A DNA stretch of 64,000 nucleotides from Winogradskyella bathintestinalis (GTDB lineage: Bacteria; Bacteroidota; Bacteroidia; Flavobacteriales; Flavobacteriaceae), in the NCBI RefSeq assembly GCF_030407435.1, contig NZ_JASDDK010000002.1, positions 652,702 to 716,701 of the forward strand, read 5' to 3'. Below, in pieces: positions 17,001 through 26,682 of this stretch (position 1 is its first letter; the number at the start of each line of letters is the position of its first letter). Position numbers and translations under genes: made by a program. The notes beneath the pieces are model-generated. The model was not told where the DNA came from. It made no database searches and worked only from the letters and a program-made list of their open reading frames with translations.

Positions 17001-18287
17001 TTATCTTTTGTCGATGGCCTTAAAAGGTCTGTGTGTTTCACCAATATACAACTGTCTTGGACGACCAATAGGCTCATTTCGCATACGCATTTCTCTCCAT
17101 TGAGAAATCCAACCTGGTAGACGTCCCATAGCAAACATTACCGTAAACATTTCTAATGGTATTCCCATGGCTCTGTATATAATCCCGGAGTAGAAATCTA
17201 CATTCGGATATAATTTACGTTCAACAAAATAAGGGTCTTCCAAAGCTTCTTTTTCTAATGCTTTAGCAATATCTAAAATAGGATCGTCCACACCTAAATC
17301 TGCCAATACTTCATCTGCAGCAATCTTTATAATCTTTGCTCTTGGGTCAAAATTCTTATACACTCGATGACCAAAGCCCATTAAACGGAATGGATCATTT
17401 TTATCTTTAGCTTTTGCCATGTATTTCTTAGTATCACCACCATCTTCTTTTATAGCTTCAAGCATTTCTAAAACCGCTTGATTGGCACCACCATGAAGTG
17501 GTCCCCAAAGTGCAGAGATACCAGAGGCTAGTGACACAAATAAACCAGCATGAGATGAGCCTGCAATTCTAACAGTCGACGTAGAACAATTTTGTTCGTG
17601 ATCAGCATGTAAAATAAGAAGCTTATCTAAGGCATTTACTAAAATTGGATTCTGTTCATAATCTCCACTTGGGTTTTTAAACATCATCTTTAACAAATTC
17701 TCAACATAACCCAATTTGTTATCTCCGTAATCTAGAGGCAACCCATTCTTTTTACGTAATGTCCATGCCACTAAAACAGGAAATTTAGCTAAAATTCTAA
17801 CAATTGCTTTATACATTTCTTCTTCTGAGCTCACATCTACAGAAGACGGATAAAACGCGGTAAGAGCGCTAGTTAAAGAAGATAAAACACCCATTGGATG
17901 CGCAGACTTTGGAAAAGCATCTAAAATCTTTTTAATATCATCATCTACAACAGAATGCGACTTTATATCTTGATCAAATTTATCTAATTGTTGTTGTGTT
18001 GGTAATTCCCCAAAGATTAATAAATATGCAACTTCTAAAAAATCAGCTTTTTCTGCTAGTTCTTCTATTGAATAACCTCTATATCTCAAAATTCCTTTCT
18101 CACCATCTAAAAACGTAATAGCACTTTCACAACTACCTGTATTTTTATAACCTGGATCTATGGTAATTACTCCATCGGTCGCACCTCTCAACTTTTTAAT
18201 ATCTATAGCGACTTCATTTTCGGTCCCTCTTTTAATAGGAAATTCATACTTTTGATCATTAATTTCTAGGGTTGCTTTATCTGACAT
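17001..18287 (-). CDS. gltA: Citrate synthase
   Basis: Condenses oxaloacetate and acetyl-CoA to citrate, the entry step of the TCA cycle. The 428 residues fit the hexameric type II bacterial form. Active-site landmarks are SSHAGLFVSLASG, HGGANQAV (catalytic His), GFGHRVYKNFDPR (second His and Arg) and the C-terminal GRLPGWISQWREM segment. It is monocistronic by position, with a terminator downstream and a divergent DUF481 gene upstream (170 bases). Confidence 0.98.
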   Translation of the reverse strand: MSDKATLEINDQKYEFPIKRGTENEVAIDIKKLRGATDGVITIDPGYKNTGSCESAITFLDGEKGILRYRGYSIEELAEKADFLEVAYLLIFGELPTQQQLDKFDQDIKSHSVVDDDIKKILDAFPKSAHPMGVLSSLTSALTAFYPSSVDVSSEEEMYKAIVRILAKFPVLVAWTLRKKNGLPLDYGDNKLGYVENLLKMMFKNPSGDYEQNPILVNALDKLLILHADHEQNCSTSTVRIAGSSHAGLFVSLASGISALWGPLHGGANQAVLEMLEAIKEDGGDTKKYMAKAKDKNDPFRLMGFGHRVYKNFDPRAKIIKIAADEVLADLGVDDPILDIAKALEKEALEDPYFVERKLYPNVDFYSGIIYRAMGIPLEMFTVMFAMGRLPGWISQWREMRMRNEPIGRPRQLYIGETHRPFKAIDKR

Positions 18288-18435
18288 AGCTTCTCTTCGG
18301 ATTTTATAATTATTAGAATCGTAAATTTACGAAATATCAAACGATTTCGAAAGGAGATTTACAATGCTTTTAACATTTCGGAATAGAACAATTTTATGGT
18401 TTTTAATTTACAACTTAAACTCAAAAAAATCCAAT

Positions 18436-18443
18436 TATTTTTG
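18436..18443 (+). promoter_or_regulatory. Candidate -7 box of the DUF481 gene
   Basis: TATTTTTG fits TAnnTTTG, 14 bases before the ATG at 18458. Within the short leader an out-of-frame ATG at 18450 opens a three-codon frame (ATG CCC TTA TGA) whose stop overlaps the real start codon. Confidence 0.45.
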
Positions 18444-18457
18444 CCTTTTATGCCCTT

Positions 18458-19213
18458 ATGAAAAAATTAATCATCCTTATTATTTCAATTTTCGCATTTA
18501 GTTTCAGCTTTGCCCAAATTATTAATGTAGAATCATTGAGACGTATTTCAGATACCTCTAAATGGTCTGGTGCGGCAAACCTCGATATTGGATTAATAAA
18601 AAATACACAATCCATTTTTAAGATTACTAATAAAATTAGACTTCAATATAATACGGACAAGAATCTATATCTTTTTATTAATGATTTAAAGCTCGAACAA
18701 ATTGAAGATAATTCTTTTGTAAACAAAGGTATTCAGCATTTAAGATATAACAGAAAACTCGCCGAACGCTTAAAGTTTGAAATATTTGCGCAAAGTCAGT
18801 ATGATGCCGTTTCTGATATTAAATTTAGAGGCTTGTTAGGTGCTGGACCTCGTTACAAATTATCTAAGAGCAAAGATTATCGCTTTTATTTGGGTACCCT
18901 GTTTATGTTTGAGCATGAGGAATCCTCAGATGAAACCATACCCATATTACGAGATTTTAGAGGGAGTGCCTACGTTTCTTGCAGTTTATATCCCTTAACA
19001 AATATATCGATAGTGAGCACCACCTATTACCAGCCGCTATTAAAACAATTTTCGGACTACAGAATTTCTAACGAAACATCTCTCGGAATTAAGATATTAG
19101 AGAATTTATTGTTTAAAATTTCATTTACATATAATTATGATGCTAATCCTGTTATAGGTATTCCAAATACACAGTACGAATTAACAAACGGAATTGTTTA
19201 TTCGTTTAATTAA
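18458..19213 (+). CDS. DUF481-like outer-membrane barrel protein
   Basis: Exported 251-residue protein with a signal peptide ending SFAQ (about residue 20) and then alternating beta strands typical of a small outer-membrane barrel; it ends in an aromatic-rich strand (VYSF then Asn). The pattern agrees with DUF481 family proteins. The function is unknown. It stands between divergent gltA and convergent eno, an arrangement I recall as common in flavobacteria. Confidence 0.7.
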   Translation: MKKLIILIISIFAFSFSFAQIINVESLRRISDTSKWSGAANLDIGLIKNTQSIFKITNKIRLQYNTDKNLYLFINDLKLEQIEDNSFVNKGIQHLRYNRKLAERLKFEIFAQSQYDAVSDIKFRGLLGAGPRYKLSKSKDYRFYLGTLFMFEHEESSDETIPILRDFRGSAYVSCSLYPLTNISIVSTTYYQPLLKQFSDYRISNETSLGIKILENLLFKISFTYNYDANPVIGIPNTQYELTNGIVYSFN

Positions 19214-19220
19214 ACGCATA

Positions 19221-19256
19221 AAAAAGCCACTTAAAATAAATTTTTAAATGGCTTTT
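19221..19256. terminator. Bidirectional terminator between the DUF481 gene and eno
   Basis: AAAAGCCACTTAAAA at 19222-19236 pairs with TTTTAAATGGCTTTT (19242-19256) with one C-A mismatch that becomes a G-U pair on the minus strand. A-runs and T-runs flank both sides, so it can end both convergent genes. Confidence 0.7.
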
Positions 19257-19274
19257 ATTTATGTATAGAAAGTT

Positions 19275-20579
<1,305 letters not shown>

Positions 20580-20652
20580 TTATTTTACTTTATTTTCATT
20601 TAACAATCTAAAAGGATGTCTGAACTTAGCGTTCATTCCCTTTCAGGTTACT

Positions 20653-20660
20653 CAAATTTA
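20653..20660 (-). promoter_or_regulatory. Candidate -7 box of eno
   Basis: The minus strand reads TAAATTTG, matching TAnnTTTG, 85 bases before the eno ATG, which would give a leader of about 80 bases. No convincing -33 element is visible. Confidence 0.4.
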
Positions 20661-20734
20661 CGAAAATCTAAAGCTTAAAACAGATCATTATTTATATTTA
20701 TGAATAGTATTTACTATAATGTTTTCGTAACTAA

Positions 20735-20770
20735 AAAAACGCAATAAAATTTGAGTTTTATTGCGTTTTT
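20735..20770 (-). terminator. Terminator after carA
   Basis: Perfect 15-base stem: AAAAACGCAATAAAA (20735-20749) pairs with 20756-20770 around a 6-base loop. A-runs continue on the side downstream of carA, giving a T-run in the minus-strand RNA. Confidence 0.8.
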
Positions 20771-20783
20771 CGTATTTATAAAC

Positions 20784-21887
20784 TTAACTATCTTTAATGT
20801 TTTCTAAAAACTGATCGAACAGATATAAGGAATCATTTGGCCCCGGACTCGCTTCCGGATGATATTGAACCGAAAAACAGTTCTTATCTTTTATCTTAAT
20901 GCCAGCAACAGTATTGTCGTTTAAATGCACGTGTGTGATTTCAACATTAGCATTCGCCTCAGTTTCTTCTCTGTTTATAGCGAAACCATGATTTTGGGAT
21001 GTAATTTCACCTTTACCTGTCACCAAATTTTTCACAGGATGATTTATTCCTCTGTGTCCATTATGCATTTTGTAGGTTGAAATTCCATTTGCTAATGCGA
21101 TGACTTGATGTCCCAAACAAATTCCAAATAGTGGTTTATTTTTCGAAAGAATTTCTTTAGTTAAAGCTATTGCCTCTGATAACGGTTCCGGATCACCAGG
21201 ACCATTAGATAAGAAATAACCATCTGGATTAAATGCCTCGAGGTCTTCAAACTTAGCATTGTAAGGAAAGACTTTTATATAAACATCGCGCTTAGCTAAG
21301 TTACTTAATATATTCTTTTTAATTCCAATATCTAAGGCTGCAATTTTGTAGGTTGCATTTTCATCACCAACAAAATAAGGCACTTTAGTTGACACTTTAG
21401 AGGCTAACTCTAATCCCTTCATAGAAGGAAATTCTGCTAATTGCTTTTTAAGCTCATCTATTTTATGAACTTCAGTTGTAATTACAGCATTCATCGCTCC
21501 ATTATCTCTTATGTAGCTCACCAACGCTCTCGTATCAACATCTGAAATAGCTAAAGAATTGTGTTTTTCGAAAAATTCTTCTAATGATGCATCTGCTGCT
21601 GGCCTAGAATGATTGAAGCTAAAATTCTTACAAATTAATCCTGCAATTTTAACATTATCGGATTCTACTTCATCTTCCTTTGTGCCATAATTTCCGATAT
21701 GTGCATTGGTAGTAACCATGAGTTGGCCATAATATGAAGGGTCTGTAAATATCTCTTGATAGCCGGTAGTACCGGTATTAAAACAAACTTCTCCAAAAGC
21801 GGAACCTTCTTTACCTATTGATTTCCCGTGGAAAATAGTACCATCTGAGAGTAATACAATGGCTTTTTGTCTTTTAGTGTATTTCAT
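20784..21887 (-). CDS. carA: Carbamoyl-phosphate synthase small subunit
   Basis: Glutamine amidotransferase subunit that feeds ammonia to CarB for carbamoyl phosphate, used for pyrimidines and arginine. The 367 residues have the N-terminal CPSase small-chain domain (CFNTGTTGYQEIFTDPSY at about 33-50) and a class I GATase domain with LFGICLGHQ (nucleophile Cys) and the QYHPEASPGP His/Glu pair. carB is not adjacent, so the two subunits are encoded apart in this genome. Confidence 0.97.
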   Translation of the reverse strand: MKYTKRQKAIVLLSDGTIFHGKSIGKEGSAFGEVCFNTGTTGYQEIFTDPSYYGQLMVTTNAHIGNYGTKEDEVESDNVKIAGLICKNFSFNHSRPAADASLEEFFEKHNSLAISDVDTRALVSYIRDNGAMNAVITTEVHKIDELKKQLAEFPSMKGLELASKVSTKVPYFVGDENATYKIAALDIGIKKNILSNLAKRDVYIKVFPYNAKFEDLEAFNPDGYFLSNGPGDPEPLSEAIALTKEILSKNKPLFGICLGHQVIALANGISTYKMHNGHRGINHPVKNLVTGKGEITSQNHGFAINREETEANANVEITHVHLNDNTVAGIKIKDKNCFSVQYHPEASPGPNDSLYLFDQFLENIKDS

Positions 21888-21961
21888 TACTTCTTGTTAT
21901 TCAGATCTGTAAGGATATGAAAACCTCGCAGGTTGCCTAAAAGTTTTGCAAAATTGCATAA

Positions 21962-21995
21962 AAAAAAGGATAAACTAAAGTGTTTATCCTTTTTT
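21962..21995. terminator. Terminator hairpin after the orphan secreted-protein gene
   Basis: AAAAAAGGATAAAC (21962-21975) pairs with 21982-21995 around a 6-base loop, with T-runs for both strands. The stem core GGATAAAC is the same as in the hairpin at 22695-22724 on the other side of the gene. Confidence 0.75.
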
Positions 21996-22008
21996 ATAAT
22001 TTCTATTT

Positions 22009-22662
22009 TTATAATGTATCGTAATATTGAAACATTTGAACAAGATCTTCTTCTTTAGTATAAGATAGTTTTCGATTTTTCTTATACTTAACAACAGCTG
22101 ATTTTTCTGAATTTAAGACATTCAGTACATTTTTTTTATTTGGCCAAAATTTTTCTATTGCATCGTTTTTATAAAGATATAAATGTTCTTCTGTAACATA
22201 TTTACCAGGGCCAATAACCGTATTTGTTATTAAATGTAATTCCGGTTCTATTTTGACTATATATTCTTTTAAAAACATCTTGTTATCTTTAAAAGTGTAT
22301 AACACTTCATAAAATTTATTCTGTACTTTCTTAAAACGTTTGCCATTTACCTCCACTTTATCAATATTCTGAAATGTAAAAATTGAATCTTTTGATAATT
22401 CTACGGAGAACTCAGCAATATCCATATTAAAATTAATATTCTTTACGCTGAAGACTTTATCATTATCTGTATATAGTCTAGCTAGATTCTCCCAATTTTT
22501 AAACAAATAAACACTACCACTAACTGAGTTGTCACTCATAATTGTGGTGTTTAAAGTAGATGTACCTGTTAAGCCTGAAGCTGGTGAATAACTCACATTT
22601 GTTTGCGCTTGAGCAAGAAAACAAAACACAGACATAAAACTAAAAATGATTGAAACTCTCAT
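22009..22662 (-). CDS. Secreted protein of unknown function
   Basis: 217 residues with a signal peptide (MRVSIIFSFMSVFCFLAQAQ, cleavage after about residue 20). The mature part is rich in short strands and charged residues, with no membrane helix, no Cys and no motif I recognise. It is inserted between rplQ and carA and bounded on both sides by hairpins with the same stem sequence, so it is probably transcribed alone. The Lys-rich C-terminal quarter and the lack of a lipobox suggest a periplasmic protein. Confidence 0.7.
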   Translation of the reverse strand: MRVSIIFSFMSVFCFLAQAQTNVSYSPASGLTGTSTLNTTIMSDNSVSGSVYLFKNWENLARLYTDNDKVFSVKNINFNMDIAEFSVELSKDSIFTFQNIDKVEVNGKRFKKVQNKFYEVLYTFKDNKMFLKEYIVKIEPELHLITNTVIGPGKYVTEEHLYLYKNDAIEKFWPNKKNVLNVLNSEKSAVVKYKKNRKLSYTKEEDLVQMFQYYDTL

Positions 22663-22694
22663 TATATAAAATTGTTAAAGCGTTAAGATACAAA

Positions 22695-22724
22695 AAAAGG
22701 ATAAACTGTACAGTTTATCCTTTT
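22695..22724. terminator. Perfect palindromic terminator ending the ribosomal operon
   Basis: A perfect 30-base palindrome with arms AAAAGGATAAACTG and its complement, centred on TA. It lies 85 bases beyond the rplQ stop with a T-run in the minus-strand RNA (A bases 22692-22698), and would end the S12-L17 message. Confidence 0.75.
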
Positions 22725-22809
22725 ATTTCTAATTATCAGATGATAATTTATTGTCTAGTAAAAAATATAATAGAATACCCTCCTATTTAGGAGACAAATT
22801 CTATATCAT

Positions 22810-23286
22810 CTATTCTTCTTCGTTAGAAGCTTTTGTTTCAGTAGCTGCAGGTGCAGTCTCTTTAGCTTTGCTTCCTCCTCTTCTACTTCTACGAGTTTTC
22901 TTTTCTGGCTTAGCAGCAGAGTAAAGTTCGTTATAATCAACCAACTCAATCATTGCCATATCAGCATTATCACCTAATCGGTTTCCTAATTTGATAATAC
23001 GTGTATATCCACCTGGACGATCACCAATTTTTGGTGCTACATCTCTAAATAATTCTGCAACAGCATCTTTTTGTCTTAATTTAGACATAACGATACGTCT
23101 ATTGTGTGTAGTATCTGCTTTAGATTTTGTAATCATCGGTTCTACAAACTGCTTTAAAGCTTTAGCCTTAGCTACTGTTGTGTTAATACGTTTGTGTTCA
23201 ATTAAAGAACATGCCATATTAGCCAACATGGCTTTTCTATGTGCTGTTTGTCTTCCTAAATGGTTGAATTTTTTTCCGTGTCTCAT
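22810..23286 (-). CDS. rplQ: 50S ribosomal protein bL17
   Basis: Large-subunit protein near the peptide exit region. The first 120 residues are the standard L17 core ([20 protein letters not shown] at the start). Residues from about 125 on form a low-complexity Lys/Arg then Ala/Thr/Glu tail, longer than the E. coli protein (127 residues) and typical of Bacteroidota. Last gene of the block, 116 bases after rpoA with a hairpin between. Confidence 0.97.
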   Translation of the reverse strand: MRHGKKFNHLGRQTAHRKAMLANMACSLIEHKRINTTVAKAKALKQFVEPMITKSKADTTHNRRIVMSKLRQKDAVAELFRDVAPKIGDRPGGYTRIIKLGNRLGDNADMAMIELVDYNELYSAAKPEKKTRRSRRGGSKAKETAPAATETKASNEEE

Positions 23287-23366
23287 GACTTTTGGTTTAT
23301 CATCTTGCTACCAAACTCTTTTTTGAGGAGCAAAATATGATTATTATTAATTGTTTTAAATATGAA

Positions 23367-23394
23367 TGCCATTTCAGTAGAAACCGAAATGGCA
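23367..23394 (-). promoter_or_regulatory. Hairpin in the rpoA-rplQ spacer
   Basis: TGCCATTTC (23367-23375) pairs with GAAATGGCA (23386-23394) around a 10-base loop. There is no T-run after it on the minus strand, so it is more likely an RNA stability or processing element, or a partial attenuator, than a full terminator. Confidence 0.5.
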
Positions 23395-23402
23395 AACTCT
23401 AT

Positions 23403-24395
23403 TTAGTCTTTATCTAATTTATATTTGCTTAAATCCATTCCGAAATTTAGACCTTTTACATTCACTAATTCTTCTAGCTCAGTTAAAGATTTTTTACCAA
23501 AATTCCTGAATTTCATTAAGTCATTTTTATTGAATGATACTAAGTCACCTAATGTATCTACTTCTGCGGCTTTTAAACAGTTAAGTGCACGTACAGAAAG
23601 ATCCATATCAACTAATTTAGTTTTCAATAGTTGTCTCATGTGAAGCGATTCTTCATCATAAGTTTCAGTCTGTGCAATTTCATCCGCTTCTAAAGTGATA
23701 CGCTCATCTGAGAATAACATGAAGTGGTGAATTAATATTTTAGCCGCTTCAGTTAAAGCATCTTTTGGATTGATAGATCCGTCAGTTTGAATTTCAAAAA
23801 CTAATTTTTCGTAATCCGTTTTTTGCTCTACACGGAAGTTTTCTATACTATATTTTACATTTTTTATAGGTGTAAAAATAGAATCAGTAAATATAGTTCC
23901 GATTGGTGCTGAAGCTTTTTTGTTTTCTTCAGCAGGTACGTAACCTCTTCCCTTTTCAATAGTCAATTCCATATTGATATTCACTTTCGGATCTAAGTTA
24001 CAGATTACTAAATCTGTATTTAAAACTTGGAAGCCAGAAATAAACTTCTGAAAATCACCAGCCGTAATCTGATTTTGTCCTGAGATAGAAATAGTAACTG
24101 TTTCATTATCTATTTCATCAATTTGACGCTTAAAGTTTACTTGCTTCAAGTTCAAAATCATTTCAGTAACATCTTCAACAACACCAGAAATTGTAGAAAA
24201 TTCGTGATCTACACTTTCTATTCTTACCGAAGTGATTGCAAAACCCTCTAAAGAAGATAATAATACACGTCGTAAAGCATTACCAACTGTTAATCCATAT
24301 CCTGGTTCTAACGGTCTGAATTCGAATTTACCTTCGAAATCAGTAGAATCAATCATGATTACTTTGTCTGGTTTCTGAAAATTTAATATTGCCAT
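23403..24395 (-). CDS. rpoA: RNA polymerase alpha subunit
   Basis: Scaffold subunit of RNA polymerase. I place the start at the ATG whose complement ends at 24395 ([12 protein letters not shown]), giving 330 residues; an upstream in-frame ATG at 24470 would add 25 residues not seen in the family. The N-terminal dimerisation domain covers about 1-230 and the C-terminal DNA- and factor-binding domain about 245-330, with the helix-hairpin-helix segment [18 protein letters not shown]. It lies between rpsD and rplQ as in most bacteria. Confidence 0.97.
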   Translation of the reverse strand: MAILNFQKPDKVIMIDSTDFEGKFEFRPLEPGYGLTVGNALRRVLLSSLEGFAITSVRIESVDHEFSTISGVVEDVTEMILNLKQVNFKRQIDEIDNETVTISISGQNQITAGDFQKFISGFQVLNTDLVICNLDPKVNINMELTIEKGRGYVPAEENKKASAPIGTIFTDSIFTPIKNVKYSIENFRVEQKTDYEKLVFEIQTDGSINPKDALTEAAKILIHHFMLFSDERITLEADEIAQTETYDEESLHMRQLLKTKLVDMDLSVRALNCLKAAEVDTLGDLVSFNKNDLMKFRNFGKKSLTELEELVNVKGLNFGMDLSKYKLDKD

Positions 24396-24489
24396 ATTGT
24401 TCTTCGTTTTAATTGTTATTTGGTTGCGCGATTTAAAAGTATGAAGAAGACTAATAAATCCTTTGGCCAAATACCAATATAATTAGTTA

Positions 24490-25095
24490 TTATTTAGAGT
24501 AAAGTTCAACGATAAATTGTTCGTTGATTTGTTCTGGTATCTGGATTCTTTCTGGAACAGACACATAAGTTCCTTCCATAGAACCTGTATTCCATGTAAT
24601 CCACTCAAACACATTGCTAGAGTTAGCTAATGAGTTTTGAATTGCTTCTAAAGATTTTGATTTTTCTCTAACACCAACAACATCACCAGCTTTTAATTGG
24701 TATGAAGGTATGTTTACCTTTTCACCATTTACTGTGATATGTCTGTGAGATACTAATTGTCTAGCTCCACTTCTAGAAGGTGAGATACCCATTCTGTAAA
24801 CAACATTATCTAAACGTGATTCACATAATTGAAGTAAAACTTCACCTGTAATTCCTTTAGCAGCAGTTGCTCTTTTAAACATGTTCCTGAATTGCTTCTC
24901 TAATATACCGTAAGTATATTTTGCTTTTTGCTTTTCCATTAATTGGATTGCATATTCAGATTTCTTTCCACGACGACGGTTATTTCCGTGTTGCCCTGGA
25001 GGGTAATTTCTTTTTTCGAAGGCTTTGTCATCTCCGAAGATCGCTTGTCCGAATTTACGGGCGATTTTAGTTTTAGGACCAGTATATCTTGCCAT
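24490..25095 (-). CDS. rpsD: 30S ribosomal protein uS4
   Basis: Primary 16S rRNA-binding protein that starts 30S assembly; in E. coli it also represses its own operon. 201 residues, with the S4 RNA-binding fold at [20 protein letters not shown] (about 93-112). The N-terminal region has no CxxC zinc motif, so it is the zinc-free form. The spacer in front of it (242 bases) is unusually long for this block and contains a strong hairpin, a candidate site for autoregulation. Confidence 0.98.
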   Translation of the reverse strand: MARYTGPKTKIARKFGQAIFGDDKAFEKRNYPPGQHGNNRRRGKKSEYAIQLMEKQKAKYTYGILEKQFRNMFKRATAAKGITGEVLLQLCESRLDNVVYRMGISPSRSGARQLVSHRHITVNGEKVNIPSYQLKAGDVVGVREKSKSLEAIQNSLANSSNVFEWITWNTGSMEGTYVSVPERIQIPEQINEQFIVELYSK

Positions 25096-25238
25096 TTTAA
25101 ATTTGTTTTGAGAGTGATTATAGAATTAAGGTCTTAATCTTATCCTTCTAAAACCGTTAATCTCTCGATTGATACTTGTTTAAGAACTTATATACTTTAT
25201 ATAAATTCATTTTTTTCAGTTTGCAAATTTATGCAAAA

Positions 25239-25276
25239 TAAACTAATATCAAACATAAATGAATGATATTAGTTTA
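25239..25276 (-). promoter_or_regulatory. Strong hairpin in the rpsK-rpsD spacer
   Basis: Perfect 13-base arms, TAAACTAATATCA at 25239-25251 and its complement at 25264-25276, with a 12-base loop. It sits about 145 bases before the rpsD start in the longest gap of the ribosomal block. A role in attenuation or S4 feedback is possible; no T-run follows. Confidence 0.5.
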
Positions 25277-25337
25277 CTTATAATTTTTAGGAAGGGTTTC
25301 TAACCTCTAATTAAGTAGAAACTGAAATAAATTCAGA

Positions 25338-25721
25338 TTAAACTCTACGTCTTTTAGGAGGACGACAACCGTTATGTGGCATTGGAGTTACATCAATAAT
25401 TTCTGAAACTTCAATACCTGCATTATGTATAGATCTGATAGCAGATTCTCTACCGTTACCAGGTCCTTTTACGTAAGCTTTTACTTTCTTTAATCCAGCT
25501 TCCTTTGCTACACCTGCAGCATCTTCCGCCGCTAATTGTGCAGCGTATGGTGTGTTCTTTTTAGAACCTCTAAAACCCATTTTACCTGCTGATGACCAAG
25601 AAATAACGTCACCTTTTTTGTTTGTTAAAGAAATAATGATGTTGTTAAAAGACGCTGTGATATGCGCTTCACCTACTGCATCAACTATAACTTTACGTTT
25701 TTTAGTACTTGCCTTTGCCAT
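25338..25721 (-). CDS. rpsK: 30S ribosomal protein uS11
   Basis: Platform protein of the small subunit that contacts mRNA near the E site. 127 residues with the conserved [19 protein letters not shown] segment and the basic C-terminus [13 protein letters not shown]. It follows rpsM after 102 bases. Confidence 0.98.
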   Translation of the reverse strand: MAKASTKKRKVIVDAVGEAHITASFNNIIISLTNKKGDVISWSSAGKMGFRGSKKNTPYAAQLAAEDAAGVAKEAGLKKVKAYVKGPGNGRESAIRSIHNAGIEVSEIIDVTPMPHNGCRPPKRRRV

Positions 25722-25823
25722 GTTTACTTTTAGTTTTTAGTATTAGTATAAAGTCGCTAGAATCCTAAACCGTTAAATTTCAAACAGATTCTTTCCAACG
25801 TCTAAAGACCAAAGACTATTTTA

Positions 25824-26198
25824 TTATTTAGTTACTTTCTTCTTGTTAGCAACCGTTTTTCTTCTACCTTTTCTAGTACGAGAGTTATTCTTTGTACGTT
25901 GCCCTCTTAATGGAAGACCTGATCTATGACGAATACCTCTGTAACATCCAATATCCATTAATCGCTTAATGTTATTTTTAGTTTCAGAACGTAACTCACC
26001 TTCGATAGTAAATGTTCCAACAGCTTCACGGATTGCTCCGATTTCGTCGTCAGACCAATCTTGTACTTTAGTGCTTTCGTCAACTTTAGCTTCAGCTAAA
26101 ATTTCTTTCGCTCTACTTCTACCTACTCCGTAGATATAAGTTAAAGAGATCACTCCTCTTTTGTTTTTTGGTATGTCTACACCTGCAATTCTTGCCAT
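25824..26198 (-). CDS. rpsM: 30S ribosomal protein uS13
   Basis: Head protein of the small subunit forming bridges to the large subunit and touching the P-site tRNA with its basic tail. 124 residues with [15 protein letters not shown] at the start and [20 protein letters not shown] near the end. The rpmJ stop lies 3 bases upstream of it. Confidence 0.98.
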   Translation of the reverse strand: MARIAGVDIPKNKRGVISLTYIYGVGRSRAKEILAEAKVDESTKVQDWSDDEIGAIREAVGTFTIEGELRSETKNNIKRLMDIGCYRGIRHRSGLPLRGQRTKNNSRTRKGRRKTVANKKKVTK

Positions 26199-26201
26199 AA
26201 T

Positions 26202-26318
26202 TTACCCTTGTCTTTGTTTGAATCTAGGATTCTTTTTGTTAATGACGTAAAGTCTACCTTTTCTGCGCACTAATTTACAGTCTGCGCTTCTTTTCTTTAC
26301 TGATGCTCTTACTTTCAT
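26202..26318 (-). CDS. rpmJ: 50S ribosomal protein bL36
   Basis: Smallest large-subunit protein, 38 residues, starting [20 protein letters not shown] and ending NPRFKQRQG. Only one of the four zinc-ligand positions is kept (Cys 14; the later Cys/His positions are replaced), so this is the zinc-independent form. It lies between infA and rpsM, its usual place. Confidence 0.95.
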   Translation of the reverse strand: MKVRASVKKRSADCKLVRRKGRLYVINKKNPRFKQRQG

Positions 26319-26359
26319 AATAATTCAATATTCAAGATTCTTAATTCAAGGTTCAATTA

Positions 26360-26387
26360 AACTTTAAACTTTGAACTTTGAACTTTT
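26360..26387. repeat. Heptamer tandem repeat before the infA stop
   Basis: Four copies of the unit AACTTTR in a row, abutting the infA stop codon, in the rpmJ-infA spacer. The rest of the spacer is made of ATTCAAG-like words. Probably slippage-born spacer sequence. Confidence 0.6.
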
Positions 26388-26603
26388 TTAGTATCTATAA
26401 GTTATACGAGCCTTCGTTAAATCGTAAGGACTCATTTCTAATTTTACCTTGTCTCCAGGTAACAATTTTATATAATGCATACGCATTTTACCAGAGATAT
26501 GTGCGGTCACAATATGACCATTTTCTAATTCAACACGAAACATAGCATTTGATAATGCTTCTATTATTGTCCCGTCTTGTTCTATTGCTGCTTGTTTTGC
26601 CAT
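26388..26603 (-). CDS. infA: Translation initiation factor IF-1
   Basis: 71-residue OB-fold factor that occupies the A site during initiation. The sequence [20 protein letters not shown] and the core [20 protein letters not shown] identify it. It lies 79 bases after secY and before rpmJ, as in other Bacteroidota. Confidence 0.98.
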   Translation of the reverse strand: MAKQAAIEQDGTIIEALSNAMFRVELENGHIVTAHISGKMRMHYIKLLPGDKVKLEMSPYDLTKARITYRY

Positions 26604-26682
26604 AATATATTTTTAGTTTTCAGTCTTCAAATTGCAAATACCTTGCCTAAAATTTTTAGACTGACATCTAAACACGTTTTAC

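Noticed and set aside
21917-21936. AACCTCGCAGGTT-like inverted sequence upstream of carA
   Set aside because: Only a 5-base stem; too short to call as a flavobacterial repeat element without a second copy.
24396-24470. Longer rpoA start adding 25 residues
   Set aside because: The extra residues do not match the family; the standard MAILNFQKP start is 25 codons downstream.
26360-26387. CRISPR-like or functional repeat in the rpmJ-infA spacer
   Set aside because: Units are only 7 bases without spacers; simple slippage repeat.
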